Part shown: positions 35,017 to 47,159 of the stretch, one piece after another
How the letters are laid out: each line of letters starts with the position of its first letter
Position numbering within the stretch: position 1 is the first letter of the stretch
From: Antedon bifida
Taxonomy: Eukaryota; Echinodermata; Crinoidea; Comatulida; Antedonidae
NCBI GenBank assembly: GCA_963402885.1
Contig: OY727103.1
Coordinates: forward strand, 7,850,501-7,914,500
DNA length: 64,000 nt
Reading direction: 5' to 3'
The notes under the pieces: generated by a model
The model's database searches: none
The model's input: the letters and a program-made list of their open reading frames with translations, nothing else
Told to the model about the DNA's origin: nothing
Program-made: the position numbers and the translations under genes

Positions 35017-35216
35017 CATAATAGAAAAATAACGCTTAAAAAAGAACGACTCCATCCTGGGGTCATTATCAAGTCCAATGAATACAATTTTAAAAAGACA
35101 ACTAATTAAATAACACAAGCCAAGGGTCAAAGTTTAAGTAACAAAAGACCTATTATTAATGACCCCATGATGGAGTCGAAACGTCGTTCTTTTTTAAGCG
35201 TTATTTTTCTATTATG
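35017..35216. repeat. Inverted repeat with CATAATAGAAAAATAACGC arms
   Basis: Left arm CATAATAG...CGCTTAAAAAAGAACGAC and TCCATCCTGGGGTCATTA; right arm TAATGACCCCATGATGGAG, TCGAAACGTCGTTC and CTATTATG. The right arm has 8 extra bases (GAAACGTC). Loop of about 80 nt. It is a MITE or the terminal part of a larger retroelement family that carries GAAACGTC motifs. Confidence 0.7.
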
Positions 35217-35650
35217 GAAATGATAACATTTAAGTAACTTAAACTAATAATTTAAAAATGACAGATGAGAAAATCAATATATTTTAATTTCATTCTAATC
35301 TGATCTAATCCGCTTCTCGAGATGAATTTCTTGTGTGATTGGTAATACAATCTTCTAATCCTAAATATTGTGTGTACCCTTTATTTAGACTGTATAGCAC
35401 GTCCTGATTGAAATACCATAATTGATGTTAAGACTATATATAAAAATCAACACAATATTTTAATGTCTAAAAATAACTCATATTATAACCATCAATCACA
35501 TATAGATACTATACACGTTATTTTTGAAAATATCAAATAATTATTATGAATAGCTACATTTAATCACGCTATTTTTCACGCTAGTCCCAGTATATAACAT
35601 TTACATATTCGTGTATTTATTATTATCAAACTAATTCTACATTTTTGCAG

Positions 35651-35992
35651 AATGTAACAGGGATATTCATCTTGAATCTGAGAACTCATCATATGCATTT
35701 TGGTCTCCTAATTATCCGAAGAACTACGACAACAATTTAAACTGTGAATGGATTGTTACAACCTCTCCAGAATTGTTCATTTATCTTAAGTTTAACGACT
35801 TTGAACTGTACAACAAGTTTGATTATTTGAATATAGCATTTGCAGAAAATGAATATAAAGTCAGGTTTACAGGTTTAACATTTGATTCTGTAGTTTCCAC
35901 CAACAACATAATGTGGATTGCTTTATCTACTGGTAATAGTGTAACATTTAGAGGATTTAATGCAACAGTTACAGCAGTAATTGTTACACAAG
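35651..35992 (+). CDS. Exon 2: CUB domain
   Basis: 342-nt exon between TTTTTGCAG and G|GTAAAT, phase 1 at both ends, giving about 114 residues. CUB marks: first cysteine (QCNRDIHL), SPNYPKNYDNNLNCEW (the SPxYPxxYxxxxxCxW signature), LFIYLKFNDFELY, DYLNIAF, and a C-terminal strand with VTFRGFNATV. The first cysteine pair is present; the second pair of a standard CUB is absent, and the calcium-site acidic residues are only partly kept. The whole domain lies in one symmetric exon, so it could be shuffled as a module. Confidence 0.88.
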
Positions 35993-36577
35993 GTAAATAA
36001 ACGTTAACCAAATTTATCAATATATTTAAAATTAATTGAATTTGTTCAAAAAAGTATTCACATTTTAGGCTAATCTGTGAGTTTACACGCACCAAAAATA
36101 AGTGACATGAGAATTAGATAAAGATATATTGTTCACCTGAATAAGTAATTATTTACATTTTATGTTGTTGAATATGCCATTTTAATGTCACATTAAAATG
36201 GTTATTTGTATTAACCAAAACTTGAATTTTAAGAAATAAATTTACTTGAAAAACTGTAATTTAAAGCACAAAATAGTCAAATTGGCTGTCAGCCCAATGA
36301 AGTTTTGTTTCGTTTTTTTTACGGAATTGATTAACTTTATTGAAACTACAGTCTGATTTTTTTCTTAATTGTTCATGTTTTTGTTGTACAATAAAGAGAA
36401 CGGATGCGTTTAATATTAATTTTAAAAGTAGGATACTATGAAAATATTTTGCATTTATTGTAGGTTTTAATGTTTTTTCTAAATTATTAATAATACATGA
36501 TTGTATTACAAATACTGATACCTGATTAGGCTCATTGACGATTTCATAGAAAAAAACTTAACAGCAAGAGAAACACT

Positions 36578-36759
36578 CAGAGACTTGAGCATTAATTTGC
36601 TATATCTCCCACGACACATAGTGATCTTTCTTGTATTAGCTACAGTGTTTTATTTTAGAATTGTCGAAGTATACAATTCTAAAATAAAACACTGTAGCTA
36701 ATACAAGGAAGATCACTATGTGTCGTGGGAGATATAGCAAATTAATGCTCAAGTCTCTG
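36578..36759. repeat. Near-perfect palindrome, 86-bp arms, 10-nt loop
   Basis: The arm 36578-36663 (CAGAGACTTGAGCATTAATT... to AATTTTAGAATTGT-like end) is the complement of 36674-36759 with at most one or two mismatches. The spacer is TCGAAGTATA. No clear target-site duplication. It lies in intron 2 of the CUB-LRR gene. It may be a young MITE, or a hairpin transcript when the intron is transcribed. Confidence 0.92.
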
Positions 36760-37178
36760 TTATTGTTTTTTGACGTTTAGTTTGCTGTTTAGATGTTTTC
36801 AGATCAAGTGTTTATAACATGTTAAGACGAATCCAGAATCTAGGCTATGTTCCTGCCATTAATTATTTAATTGATTAATAATAACCTAGTATATGCTGTT
36901 TACTTGATTCATAATCAGACGCAACTTGTAGATTGCAAAGAAATTAGGCAAATAAACCAAAGTTAACAATTATGACGTCGAAAAATCAATTGATCAATTG
37001 GAAAAAATACACAAACGTAATGGTAAATAAACATAATGCAAAAGTTACTTTTTGCAAAAGAGACTTCGTCCCGATAGAAATTCCGATATTTTTATAAACG
37101 ACACACTCATGAATCACTCTGGCCTCCTGAATTGTAAAACATTATTCCACCACGACTCCGATAACCATTACTCCGAAG

Positions 37179-38012
37179 CAGTGGTGGCGCCAGCGGGGGA
37201 GGGGTCTACGGGGGATCTAGCCCCTCGTCGGGGAGCCCCGCGTCGGGGAATACGGGTACTTTTTGTCAGGGAATATTATAATATAAAGTAAAAATCGTTC
37301 GCGTTCACTTCGTAGCTAATGGGGCTATTATGCACTTTTATGAATTCATTATTGCCAGTGATCTAACTACTCAAATAGGTACGCACTTGTCTGGCGGTGT
37401 CCCTTTGTACGAATCGTTCAATGTTGGGTCCACACGCGTTATATCACGTTCCATCCAGGGACCAAAAAGTGTACTGTAGTTACTTTCCAGGCGAAGCTTA
37501 CCGACGGTTACGTCGTGTACTGTGTGTCGACGTAGGCCTACGCTACAGCAAAAACGAATTATCTTAATTGTTCGTATGTTCACCAATTTTTTAATTTACA
37601 AGTAACCCTCTGTACCGTGGGGCACCTAAAATAAATATTTCATACATTACTAAACAAAAAATAAACATGCCATTTTCGCTTAGCCAACATCTTATTATAG
37701 CTAAGTTATTACATTTTCAATGTCCTATATGTCATGAACTTTTCACCACTCGGAAGTCCAGATGGTATACACGCATACACTTGGGAGGTATAAACTGATT
37801 TCCCTGACTGAAAATGGTCTACGCTTGTGGACGCACCTCTCCCTCTACCCAAATAAAGGCAAAACGGACCACTTTTTAAAGCCTCTATATATAATTGACT
37901 TCCGGGGACCTAACAGCTCTGTTCCCCAGCCTAGTGATGCTCGCTTCGCTTGCAAAGCCCCCTCGTCGGTGAATAAAGCCACCGCGTCGGAAAGGTCCTG
38001 GCGCCACCGCTT
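37179..38012. mobile_element. hAT-like non-autonomous element
   Basis: The left end CAGTGGTGGCGCCAG and the right end CTGGCGCCACCGCTT are an imperfect terminal inverted repeat of the hAT CAGTGGYG type. The flanks CTCCGAAG (37171-37178) and CTCCGGAT (38013-38020) look like an 8-bp target-site duplication, five of eight positions kept. The GC-rich termini hold GCCCCTCGTCGGGGAGCCCC near the left and CCCCCTCGTCGGTGAATAAA near the right. No transposase; the open frames inside are chance. Located in intron 2. Confidence 0.75.
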
Positions 38013-38441
38013 CTCCGGATAAGGCAGACAAGGAGCCAACGCTATGATGCATTGTTGTAGGCTATACCAATTCTACCGGCAGACGAAATTGGACACGAAA
38101 ATGAGAGACCTTTGAAGCAACAAGAGTTTTCTTTTGTAATCAATATTTATCCAGTGTACGTCAAATCCACAAATCCAAAATTACAGATGTACAATAGCAG
38201 TGTTATAACAATGATATTAGTTTATGATATCTTTGAAAAATGACCTATCAGAATTAAGATACATCTACCTTTTAAACAACGTCCAGTCCTACTCAAGAGC
38301 CATGTCCTATACAATTAATAGTTAAATGACAAACATAGTTAATACATTTTATTGCTATTTTTTAAATCAGGGTTTTGATGTCCATTTAATTAAATTCGAA
38401 ACTATTAACTAGCTATTTTCACAAACATATTTTTTTTACAG

Positions 38442-38574
38442 AACAGTTATTCCTAACACAGATATGTCCAATCAAATGCACGTGTTCATTAAGCTACTTA
38501 AGATGTCAGAAATATATTAACACAACAGCAGAATTCATCAGGAACTACAATAAGCATCAACCAATAACAACCTT
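38442..38574 (+). CDS. Exon 3: LRRNT cap
   Basis: 133 nt after a T-rich TTTTTTTACAG, ending ACC TT|GTAAGT; phase 1 in, phase 2 out. Codes for EQLFLTQICPIKCTCSLSYL, RCQ and a 20-residue stretch ending QPITTL. The cysteine pattern C-x3-C-x-C-x6-C is that of an N-terminal LRR cap. The final Leu codon is completed by the first base of whichever LRR cassette follows, so this exon can join any of them. Confidence 0.85.
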
Positions 38575-38651
38575 GTAAGTATCATCCAAGAACCTGTTTT
38601 GTGCAAACTGTAAACTTACATTAGACAAGCGTAGTGACATTAAAACGTTAA

Positions 38652-38828
38652 GCTTGGTTCCCACTAGAACGTAATGCAAGGACGTAAACGCGACGCAAGC
38701 GTTTTAACCAATGACAAGCGATGTTATAGACAGTTAGCAATTACAAGCGAATAAGCCATCGCTTGTGATTGGGCAATTCACTTACTTTGCGTTACGTCCT
38801 TGTGTTGCGTCGCTAGTGGGAACCACGC
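38652..38828. mobile_element. GCTTGGTTCCCAC MITE, intact copy with TTAA flanks
   Basis: Flanked by TTAA at 38648-38651 and 38829-38832. Ends GCTTGGTTCCCACTAG and CTAGTGGGAACCACGC, with extended complementarity (GGACGTAA and TTACGTCC) making a long hairpin. 177 bp, no coding. It lies 77 bp after the LRRNT donor. Other copies are at 5350, 28166 and 60514. Confidence 0.88.
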
Positions 38829-39782
38829 TTAAATCGCAGTTACGTTACGTTATTTCTATTATTTATATTATTTCCAAAAAATATTATAATTTATAATATT
38901 GTTATTACAGATTATAGAAATGAGAATCATACAACGGAAAATTTAAATTAGATAATGTAACATTGAAACGTTGATTCCATAAATTGGTTGATACATTACA
39001 TTTAAGGAGTGACCGGTCTGAGGGTCAAAGTTTATTTTAAACTTTCCATGCCATCTTTGATTTTGAATTTTTTTATTTTTATGGCTAATAAAGAAATGAA
39101 ATGAGATACATCGTGCACTCGTTCGAATTGTATACCAACTGTGTTTCCAAAACGCCATTCAATAGTAACAAAAAGAATAATACAATCGTGGGAGAACAGA
39201 ACTGCAAAATCCTCAATTGAAAAACCAGCATTACACCGCGCAATTAACCACGGAAACAGGCACTATTATTACACAGTGGGTTAACTCATAAAGTAACGGA
39301 TGTTAGAATCAAAGGCACTAAATAACAAACATGTACATCTATATATAAATTATGGTTAATTCTGACATAGGCGAGCACAATGCAAAAACTTCGGTACAAA
39401 TCTCCGCCTTGGATACCTACCTTATCTATCTCAGATGTACCGCGAAACGTAGATTTGATAACATTAGTGTTCAGTTCGACGCTATTGTTCCATATTTCTA
39501 TCTTAGAAAGATATTATAAAGAGTTTTTTAACAACATTTATGCTTTCAACAGTAGATTTTCCACTCAATTTCAATTCTTCGCGGTAAAAGTAATTTCCGG
39601 GTTTACGATAAGTTCACCATGCAACAACCTGCTTTCAACTATTTTCTCTCTTTTATACACAAGGGAGCAGTTAAAATAATAGATTTGACCCTAAAGGTGA
39701 CTGGAAACAGGCACTTTCCATCAATCAATACAGTGTCCCTTTGGAAGAAGAAAAAAAATCAGATAGTAGGACTGGAGCTTAA

Positions 39783-42700
39783 GAGCCATTGTCTGTAAGA
39801 ATCAAAGAAATATAAAAAATAGTGGCAGACTAAAAAAAATGGATTTCCTTCAAATTTTGCACATGGCTATATATGTGTTGAAGGAAATAAAAAATCAAGT
39901 ATTTTTTATTTCACACAAATATTTCCATGGCAACGGCCAAATTTGTGTTTTTGAAAAATTTTGTCCTTTTTTAAGGTTTTTTAAAATGGATATTGGTACT
40001 ATTTTGATGAACGATATTTTTGTTTTGTTCATTTAATTATAAAAAATAATTAGTGTATGCATAATAACAATGCATTGTGTACCTGTTTCATATTTTTATT
40101 TTATTTTTGATTTCATACTTTGGGAGATACCATTTATTTAAAAAGGGTGTTTTTCACTTTTTTTTAAATTGTTAAATGCAACTAAACTTTACTTCACCAT
40201 AACTCCCAAAGTGGTGTATTTTTTTAACTGATTTATTACAAATAGGTAGTTCTAATGATTAATAATTGATTTCTAAAATAAAATACTGGGGTAATTTAAA
40301 AATCTACAAGCAGTGTTGCGAGAAACATAGGCATTTTTATAAAAAAAAAACATGGTATATTAGTAAAAACATTTTATTTTCTTTGATTGTCTGATTTGAA
40401 ACTCATTGGTCAGAAAAATTCTTAATGTTTTATATAGTTCTAGTTGTGTTGTGAGAAAAAAAACCAATATTTTTAATTATAGATTCTGTAATTCCAAGTT
40501 TTAATGTCATTTTATAGGTTATATCCTCTGGAAATTTGAATAAATTATCAGATCGTTGTGAATTTTAATCTTTGCAACAGATTACTCCTCTCTTATTTTG
40601 AAGCTGCTCTTTCATTGTTTTACTTCTTTTATTTGCTAACCTAAGCAGATCCCACATGCCCATCCACCACCACTTTCGACGACCACCCACCCCCACCCCC
40701 CTACCCCGACAATAACCACAAAAATATAAACTGCAACACTTTGGTCGATCATCCACTATAGAGTGTCAAATGCAAGCACCACCCATACTGCCGCTACCAT
40801 CGCCCCAACCAATAGACGGATTCAAACTCCTCCATCCCACCCCCTTCTCCTTTCTCCAAGCCCCCACCCACCCACCAAGTTAAAAATTGCAATGCAAAAG
40901 ATAAGACATAAAGTTAAGTTAACCTCCTAACTATTTCAAACTCCTGGATCCACCACTTTCCCCTCCCCAAAATTGAACCAATCAAAAGTCAATGATATAC
41001 TCAAGTATGTTAATGCTACACAACAATTTCATTTCATTTAAGGTCAGCATGTAAAATATCACACTTTATATTTAGTATTGGTTTTAAATTCTATATTTTT
41101 TTTACTGTGATGGTTGGATTCAGTATTAATTATTAATTAATAATTATCTGATAATTATTTAATTTCCCTTAGTTATACATAGCAAGAGTTACTATGGTAA
41201 CTAAAATTGAGATATTCTTTAGATTTTTCATACTTATCTTATACAAATTTAAATTTGTAGATTATAAGCAGGCATGCCTTATTTGCATTTTCAAATTACC
41301 GTTTTACAAGGTCATATTCGTAAGGACTTTCTTTTCTGTGATTATTTTTATTCATGAAAACCCCATATTTTATTTACAGCGGGCACCTCCCGTAAGCGGC
41401 CACCTCCTTTAACAGACGCACTTTGAAAAGCCTGTTTGTTCTTCCTATCTAATTAGTGCATTTGGTACCTACCGTAAGCGGCCACCTCCCGTAAGCAGCT
41501 GCGGGCGCCTTTTTATACCAAAAATGAGATTTTTTGTATGATAAATGACCTCCCGTAAGCGGCCACCCGAAAAATGTGATACTTATTGCATGGACCTATG
41601 AATTAGAGGTCCATGTTTCTTTATATATTAGCTTTATTTCGAAGCGGTTTTAAAAACATTACTGTGAAGAGATGAGAAAACTACACAGATTTTGACCGAC
41701 CATTTTTACCGAAGGCTTTTAAAATTTGTCTAAAAATGCTAAAAAATACTAAACCACCTGATTATAAATAATAATACAATTAGCTGGAAAATTTAGAGGC
41801 TCGTTTCGTTAAGAATATCGTGTATAGCCATAATACGTGATTTTGGCCCTTTATCGGCAGAACCTCCCGTAAGGGGTCACCGCCCGTAAGCGGCCACTTT
41901 TCAAGGTCCCGAGGGTGGCCACTTACGAGAGATTCAACTGTATTTAAAAAAACAATTATCCTTAGTTACGCATAGAAACAGGTTCTAAGATAACATAAAT
42001 AATACATTTTGACATAATTTGACCCAACAAATGACCCTTTCACAAGGTCAGACATTTTCTGGGATTCAGTAGATAAGTAAATTTGGGGAAAAGTAGTAAA
42101 GCTATGTAATCAATTGTTTATAGTCCTGAAACCCCATATTAAAAATGTACTTAGTTACGTATAGAAACAGTTGCTACAATACACTATAGGTAAAATGTTG
42201 ATGTCATTTGACCTCAATATGTAAAATATAATTTTTTTTTTCATGAAAACTCCATATTTTATTTAAAAAAAATTATTCTTAGTTACGTAAACAGGTTTAA
42301 GATAACACTAAAGGTCAATTTTTTACCTTTATTCAGATTTGTCAAGACTTTCTTTCTGAGATTATTAGGATTCAGTATTTAAAGTAAATTTGGCAAAAAG
42401 TAGAAATGTAAAACTATGTAGAAGTTTTGTATTTATGAAAACTCCTTATTTTTTAAATATTTTTGCATAGAAACAGTTACTATGGTAAAATTTTGACCTC
42501 ATTTGACCTCAAAATGAATGAATTTACAAGGTCAAGTTTGTCATCACTTTAAGATTATTAGAATGCAGTAGAAGTAAAATTGAGAAAAATTACAAATGCA
42601 ATCAATTCTTTTTACGTTTTTTTTTTTAAATTACTTTCCTTAGTTAAACATAGAAATGGTTGCTAAGGTAACACTATAGGTAAAAAATAAAAATTGTTGA

Positions 42701-43679
42701 GAATTTTTATGAACTATCTTGTAAATTTTGATCAAACATTAATAGTTGTAGTAAAGTGGGGACCTGTCCTGTTTTGCATTCTGACCTCTTTTGACCTCAA
42801 ATGACCTACAGTATTTACAAGGTCAGATTTTTTGGGAGGTCTTTCTGTATCTCTTTACACAAAATAGATGTAAAAATTTATAAAAACCATTGACGGAATT
42901 ATTTCAAAGTTTAACATTATTTTTTATCAACTAAATATTTCAATGCAAAATACTGTTTTTCTGGCAATTAATTGAAATAAACCTGGCAACACATTCTCCT
43001 ATTTTATCTAAACTATTCGTATGACTCTAGTAGCATTATGACAAGCCACATATACATTTTATTATTGGATTAGCCATATTTAAATTGTGTTTCATGTGTT
43101 TTGTTTGCTGATATTTTGTTTGTATTTTTTTGTATTTTTCGTATTTTCTTGGCGACACAAAACCTATGTACGAAATTTACCCCAGTGTTTTTTTCGTGAT
43201 TATTGTTGACAAACCTATTGACTATCAAATTACAAAACCTCATTGATATAAAAACACCACTTTGGAAGTTATAGGTACGTTTATAAAGTATACTTTTATA
43301 AAAAATATATTTTTTAAAAACACCCCTTTTTAAAATAATGGTATCAACCAAACTCCATTTTGTAAATTTTTTTTTTCTATATTAAATGGAACTCAATACA
43401 TGTTGTTTACACTGCTATAAACAAAAACTGTATACTGTAAGTATTTTTGGTTAAAATAAGTATACAAGTTTGTACTTTTTCATTATAGAAAATCTGTGAA
43501 AAATGGCAAAAACATCAAAATTTGGATAATTGACCGTTGTCATGGCAACGGAGGCTAAAAATTAAAATGAATGTTGTAGATATGCTTTTTATTGAAATGT
43601 CTATTCATGGTAAAAATTTGAGAGAAATCCATTTTTTTACATCTGCCACCAAATCTTTGATTTTTACAGACAATGGCTC
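39783..43679. mobile_element. 3.9-kb TTAA-flanked non-autonomous element (R1)
   Basis: Flanked by TTAA (39779-39782 and 43680-43683). Ends GAGCCATTGTCTGTAA and TTACAGACAATGGCTC, with inverted similarity reaching about 200 bp inwards, including CCATGGCAACGG-type blocks (39926 and 43544). The interior holds phrases of CCTCCCGTAAGCGGCCACC (41380-41920) and a degenerate repeat of about 150-200 bp (TTAGTTACGYATAGAAACAG, TTTGACCTCA, CACAAGGTCAGA) from 41160 to 42860. No transposase frame. It fills most of intron 3. Confidence 0.82.
41160..42860. repeat. Degenerate internal repeat within R1
   Basis: Around six copies of a block with TTAGTTACGYATAGAAACAG, GGTAACACTATAGGTAAA, TTTGACCTCAA and TTTACAAGGTCA, near 41170, 41960, 42150, 42270, 42460 and 42640. 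Copies are diverged and partly deleted. The repeated AGGTCA/TGACCT half sites resemble nuclear-receptor sites, probably by chance of the repeat. Confidence 0.6.
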
Positions 43680-44383
43680 TTAAGTTGGCCATAGTCATAG
43701 CCATTTCAGTTTTTTTGTTTATTTTAAAACATACCGCGCTTCTGTGAAGGTACAGTAGTTTAAAAATAGAAATTATACTGCAAATTAATAAAGATCAAAT
43801 TAAATATACGCCATAAAAGAATCGGAATATATTGTGGGGAATAGTATTATAAAATTACATAGGGAGATTTGATGATAAGACATTTTGTTTAAAATCGAGT
43901 GAAATCCCGATAGCTGAGTTTTATTGAGTAAGCTGGCAGGAATAATTGTAGGCTATCTTCCTGTGTCCCGTTAGGACCGAGATGTCTGCCCATGTTGCAT
44001 GCAAGCCGTAATGTCTTCTTTCTTGGGCCCACTCTGTCACGGCAGTTAGTTTCAAAAGATGTTTAAATTAAATAATGTATTCTTTTTTACCACTTTTCAT
44101 ATCTATTAGAGGATTTCATTTGATTATAAATGTTACCATATTATTAAAACTAACAAATTTAACATATATCCCTCGAATAAGCACCTCCCTCAAATGAACT
44201 CCGCCTCCCCAAAGGGCCCTACCAAACAATAAAAACTGTACTTTAAAATGTTATTAATATTCTAAAACACTGTGAAACACAGTAGTTTAGTTTTACGAAT
44301 GTCAAGCATTTTCAATAATGGTAACCGACAGAAAACGTACAAGGAGAACATTATCATTCCGAGAACCATCGTCTACACTTCCT

Positions 44384-44418
44384 AGAGGGGGAGCGAGCGA
44401 AGCGAGCTCACCCTCTAG
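44384..44418 (+). repeat. Helitron-like terminal hairpin
   Basis: AGAGGGGGAGC and GCTCACCCTCT pair around GAGCGAAGCGA, ending in CTAG followed by T. The preceding GAGAACCATC also precedes the CTAGT end at 31940. This may be the 3' terminus of a short non-autonomous Helitron. No 5' TC end was fixed. The rest of intron 3 (43684-44991) is plain AT-rich sequence. Confidence 0.45.
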
Positions 44419-44991
44419 TATATATTAATTTTCAGACTTCCTACGTCCGTAAATTAGATAACGAACGGTATTTTATACAATTTTATTGTTATTTTGGTAC
44501 TTGATTATTCATAATTTAATCTGAATTGAATCAATGTGTGAGTGTGTGTAGATGCACCGTTTGATCTCATCGAGCTAGTTATCAGATAATATCGATCTTC
44601 TGTATAAATGTCTTTCTTTATCGTTTAGTTATACTATTATTATTGTAGGCTACCCTCAGATTACATCAGCTGTGTTGGTTTGAGTCTAAACATGTACTAT
44701 TTTTTCTCTATTCTATAACAAATAAGTTACCCATACCGTTGCTAAGTTTCTGCTTATAGTAAGAAATTGATTATTTAGCAATTGCCTTTAAGATATTAAA
44801 ATGTTATCTCACCGTCTTAAGGTTTTCCCTGTTATCGACTATATGAACTAACGACCTATTCCTGACGTACTATGTACTCAATCGATACATTTTGTATTTT
44901 AATACAGATAAATTATTTTACGGTCACTATTTCATCCACTGACATACACAACAAACTGTAACTATTTTCTTCAACTGTTTTTATTTTGAAG

Positions 44992-45063
44992 GGATTTAAA
45001 CAGTAACGGCATTACTACTTTGCCTGAAAATGCATTTGTTGGTTTGACATCATTGGTTATACT
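44992..45063 (+). CDS. LRR cassette A
   Basis: 72-nt exon coding for DLNSNGITTLPENAFVGL followed by TSLVIL. It starts after TTTTGAAG with the last base of the previous Leu codon and ends CT|GTAAGT (phase 2 both ends). It fits the LxxNxIxxLPxxxFxxLxxLxxL plan of a typical 24-residue extracellular LRR. Its upstream 30 bp are almost the same as those of cassette B. Confidence 0.85.
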
Positions 45064-46902
45064 GTAAGTGTTTTTTCTCATTTTTTTTTCTTAATTGCAA
45101 AAATTCAAATAAATCATGTTAATTGTAAAATTATATAGTTTTAACTGTTAAATCTTACCGTAAATGACGGTACGTTAGAGTCTGTTATTAAAGTGAAGCG
45201 TTATGGTGGTATGACTGTGAACAATAACAACTTCTTTGATTTAATCTTTATTGTCAAAGCGGATAAAAGGGTATTTTAGTTGATGATTTTAAGTTTTAAG
45301 TTGTATTTATTGTATTACAGATATTCAGTGTTTTTCTTAAATCCACCGATGTTTTTGTTACAGTTGTTGATCCTTACACACGTTGTATTTTGATATAGAA
45401 AAACGTTTCGTATCTTTCAGTTTCCCTTTCCCTTGCTACAGAGACCAGCGACTATATAGGTTAAATAAATAAAACAATAATTATCCTAGAAGAATCGAAC
45501 TGAAGAATAAAAAATCCCACTACAGTTGCACAGTGGGTTAACCCAGGCCTAATGTAGGTCTAACGAATATCATAATTAAAGGCACTAAGATAGGTGCGTA
45601 TCATATTGATTTTTAGGCATCCTTCGTTCGTAAATTATAACTTGGGATCATGTTGTATCATTTCGTGATCTTACCGCCCAATGCCTAGACATATCTTTGC
45701 TGTATAAGCATTGTTAACATTTCCATAGCACATATTAAGTATATATTGCCTTCTCTCGTAGCAACATTTACATAATGATGAAGGTGTGGAATTACCTTTG
45801 TAAGCTCTTTATGTGATCCTTTGTTGAACTCTAGCTACTTTGAAGTCTGCTTTCGAGTGTATATAGATAATGGTGACTAGAACCTGCTAGAATTCCCTTG
45901 GCAAGTAAAAGGGACGAAGAGCAAATACTAATACATCCAGGTTACAAGAACAATTTTGTGATCCATGATCCGAAACAGATTAATTTAGCCAAGTTTCAGT
46001 AAGCGCCATAATGCAACTGTCCCTGTATTTGAATATAGGTATACTGGCATTTGCAGCCAATTCACTAAACTTGTTTTTGAGTGAGTGAGAATTACCAAAA
46101 ATAACAAATGGCATTCGAGGGTTGAATTTTTTCCTTCGAAGTTTGACGCGTCTTCCACATTTTTCACGCTTCCTGTGACGTGTTTATAGTTTTAACAGGT
46201 TCCGACCAACTAGGCTTCGGATCTTTAGTTCTACGTACTCAATCGATATCAATCGAAAGACTTTGTATTTCAATTGTAATAATATTTTAATGTTTGTACC
46301 GTTATCGACCCTCTTTAATTTTCACTGACACGTAATATATTTCACAGACAAAAGTGTCGGGTAGTAAAAGTTAAACGCAAAGGGTAATTTGCATAGAACT
46401 AGTCAGGTGTATTACCGTATATAAGAATTGCTGAGGAATGTATTGAGTAAACCTCACATCAACCTTGTAGAGAAGGGAGGTGTCACACCTCAGCAATAAT
46501 ACAGATTGACCATTTGCTGCCCGTTGGGCTGAAGTTGGTACCAATACGTAACTGTTGACCACCATTTGTAGTAAACCAAGCCGAGTATACACATGAATGT
46601 TTATGTATGATTGGATTGTAATTGGTAGTGAACAAGTCCACGAAGAAGTGACCGGCGGAGAAAGAAATAAAGACATTCAGTTGCTAATATTATATATCTG
46701 TATACTTTTAATTGCGTTCTTCAGTAGCCATATAATTAACTTTAATCTAGGCGTAACAATATACACACCAGTACAATACAGATAAAATATTTTACGGTCA
46801 CTATTTTGTCCACTGACAAACACACAAAACTGTAACTATTTTTCCCAAAGAAGACAACCTCAACTCGTGAACTGTTATTTACCAACTGTTTTTATTTTGA
46901 AG

Positions 46903-46974
46903 GGATTTAGAAAGTAACGGCATTACTACATTGCCTGAAAATACATTTGTTGGTTTGCCGTCATTGGTTACATT
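46903..46974 (+). CDS. LRR cassette B
   Basis: 72-nt exon, DLESNGITTLPENTFVGL then PSLVTL, ending TT|GTAAGT. It differs from cassette A at five residues. The acceptor flank (CAACTGTTTTTATTTTGAAG) and donor flank (GTAAGTGTTTTTTCTCATTT) are near-identical to A, so A and B are a tandem-duplicated pair. The intron between them (45064-46902) has no other exon that I can support. Confidence 0.85.
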
Positions 46975-47159
46975 GTAAGTGTTTTTTCTCATTTTTTTTT
47001 CTTACTTACTTAACTAATAACTGACATTTCACTTCAACGGAACATTAGAAGTATGTCCTGCATAATGTAATACAAATCATACGAAAAACAAAAAGAGAAA
47101 CTATTTCACCAGGAAATTAACAATTATAAGCAATACCACAAAACCAACAACCTAATGTA

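Noticed and set aside
40565-40756. 63-codon Cys/Gly-rich frame
   Set aside because: Produced by a C-rich low-complexity stretch (CACCCACCCCCACC type) inside R1.
43070-43351. 93-codon frame with a homologous 113-codon frame at 58971-59312, looking like a conserved small gene
   Set aside because: They are the same stretch of the R1 and R2 copies. The changes between them are mostly amino-acid altering and no domain is seen, so conservation reflects a shared repeat.
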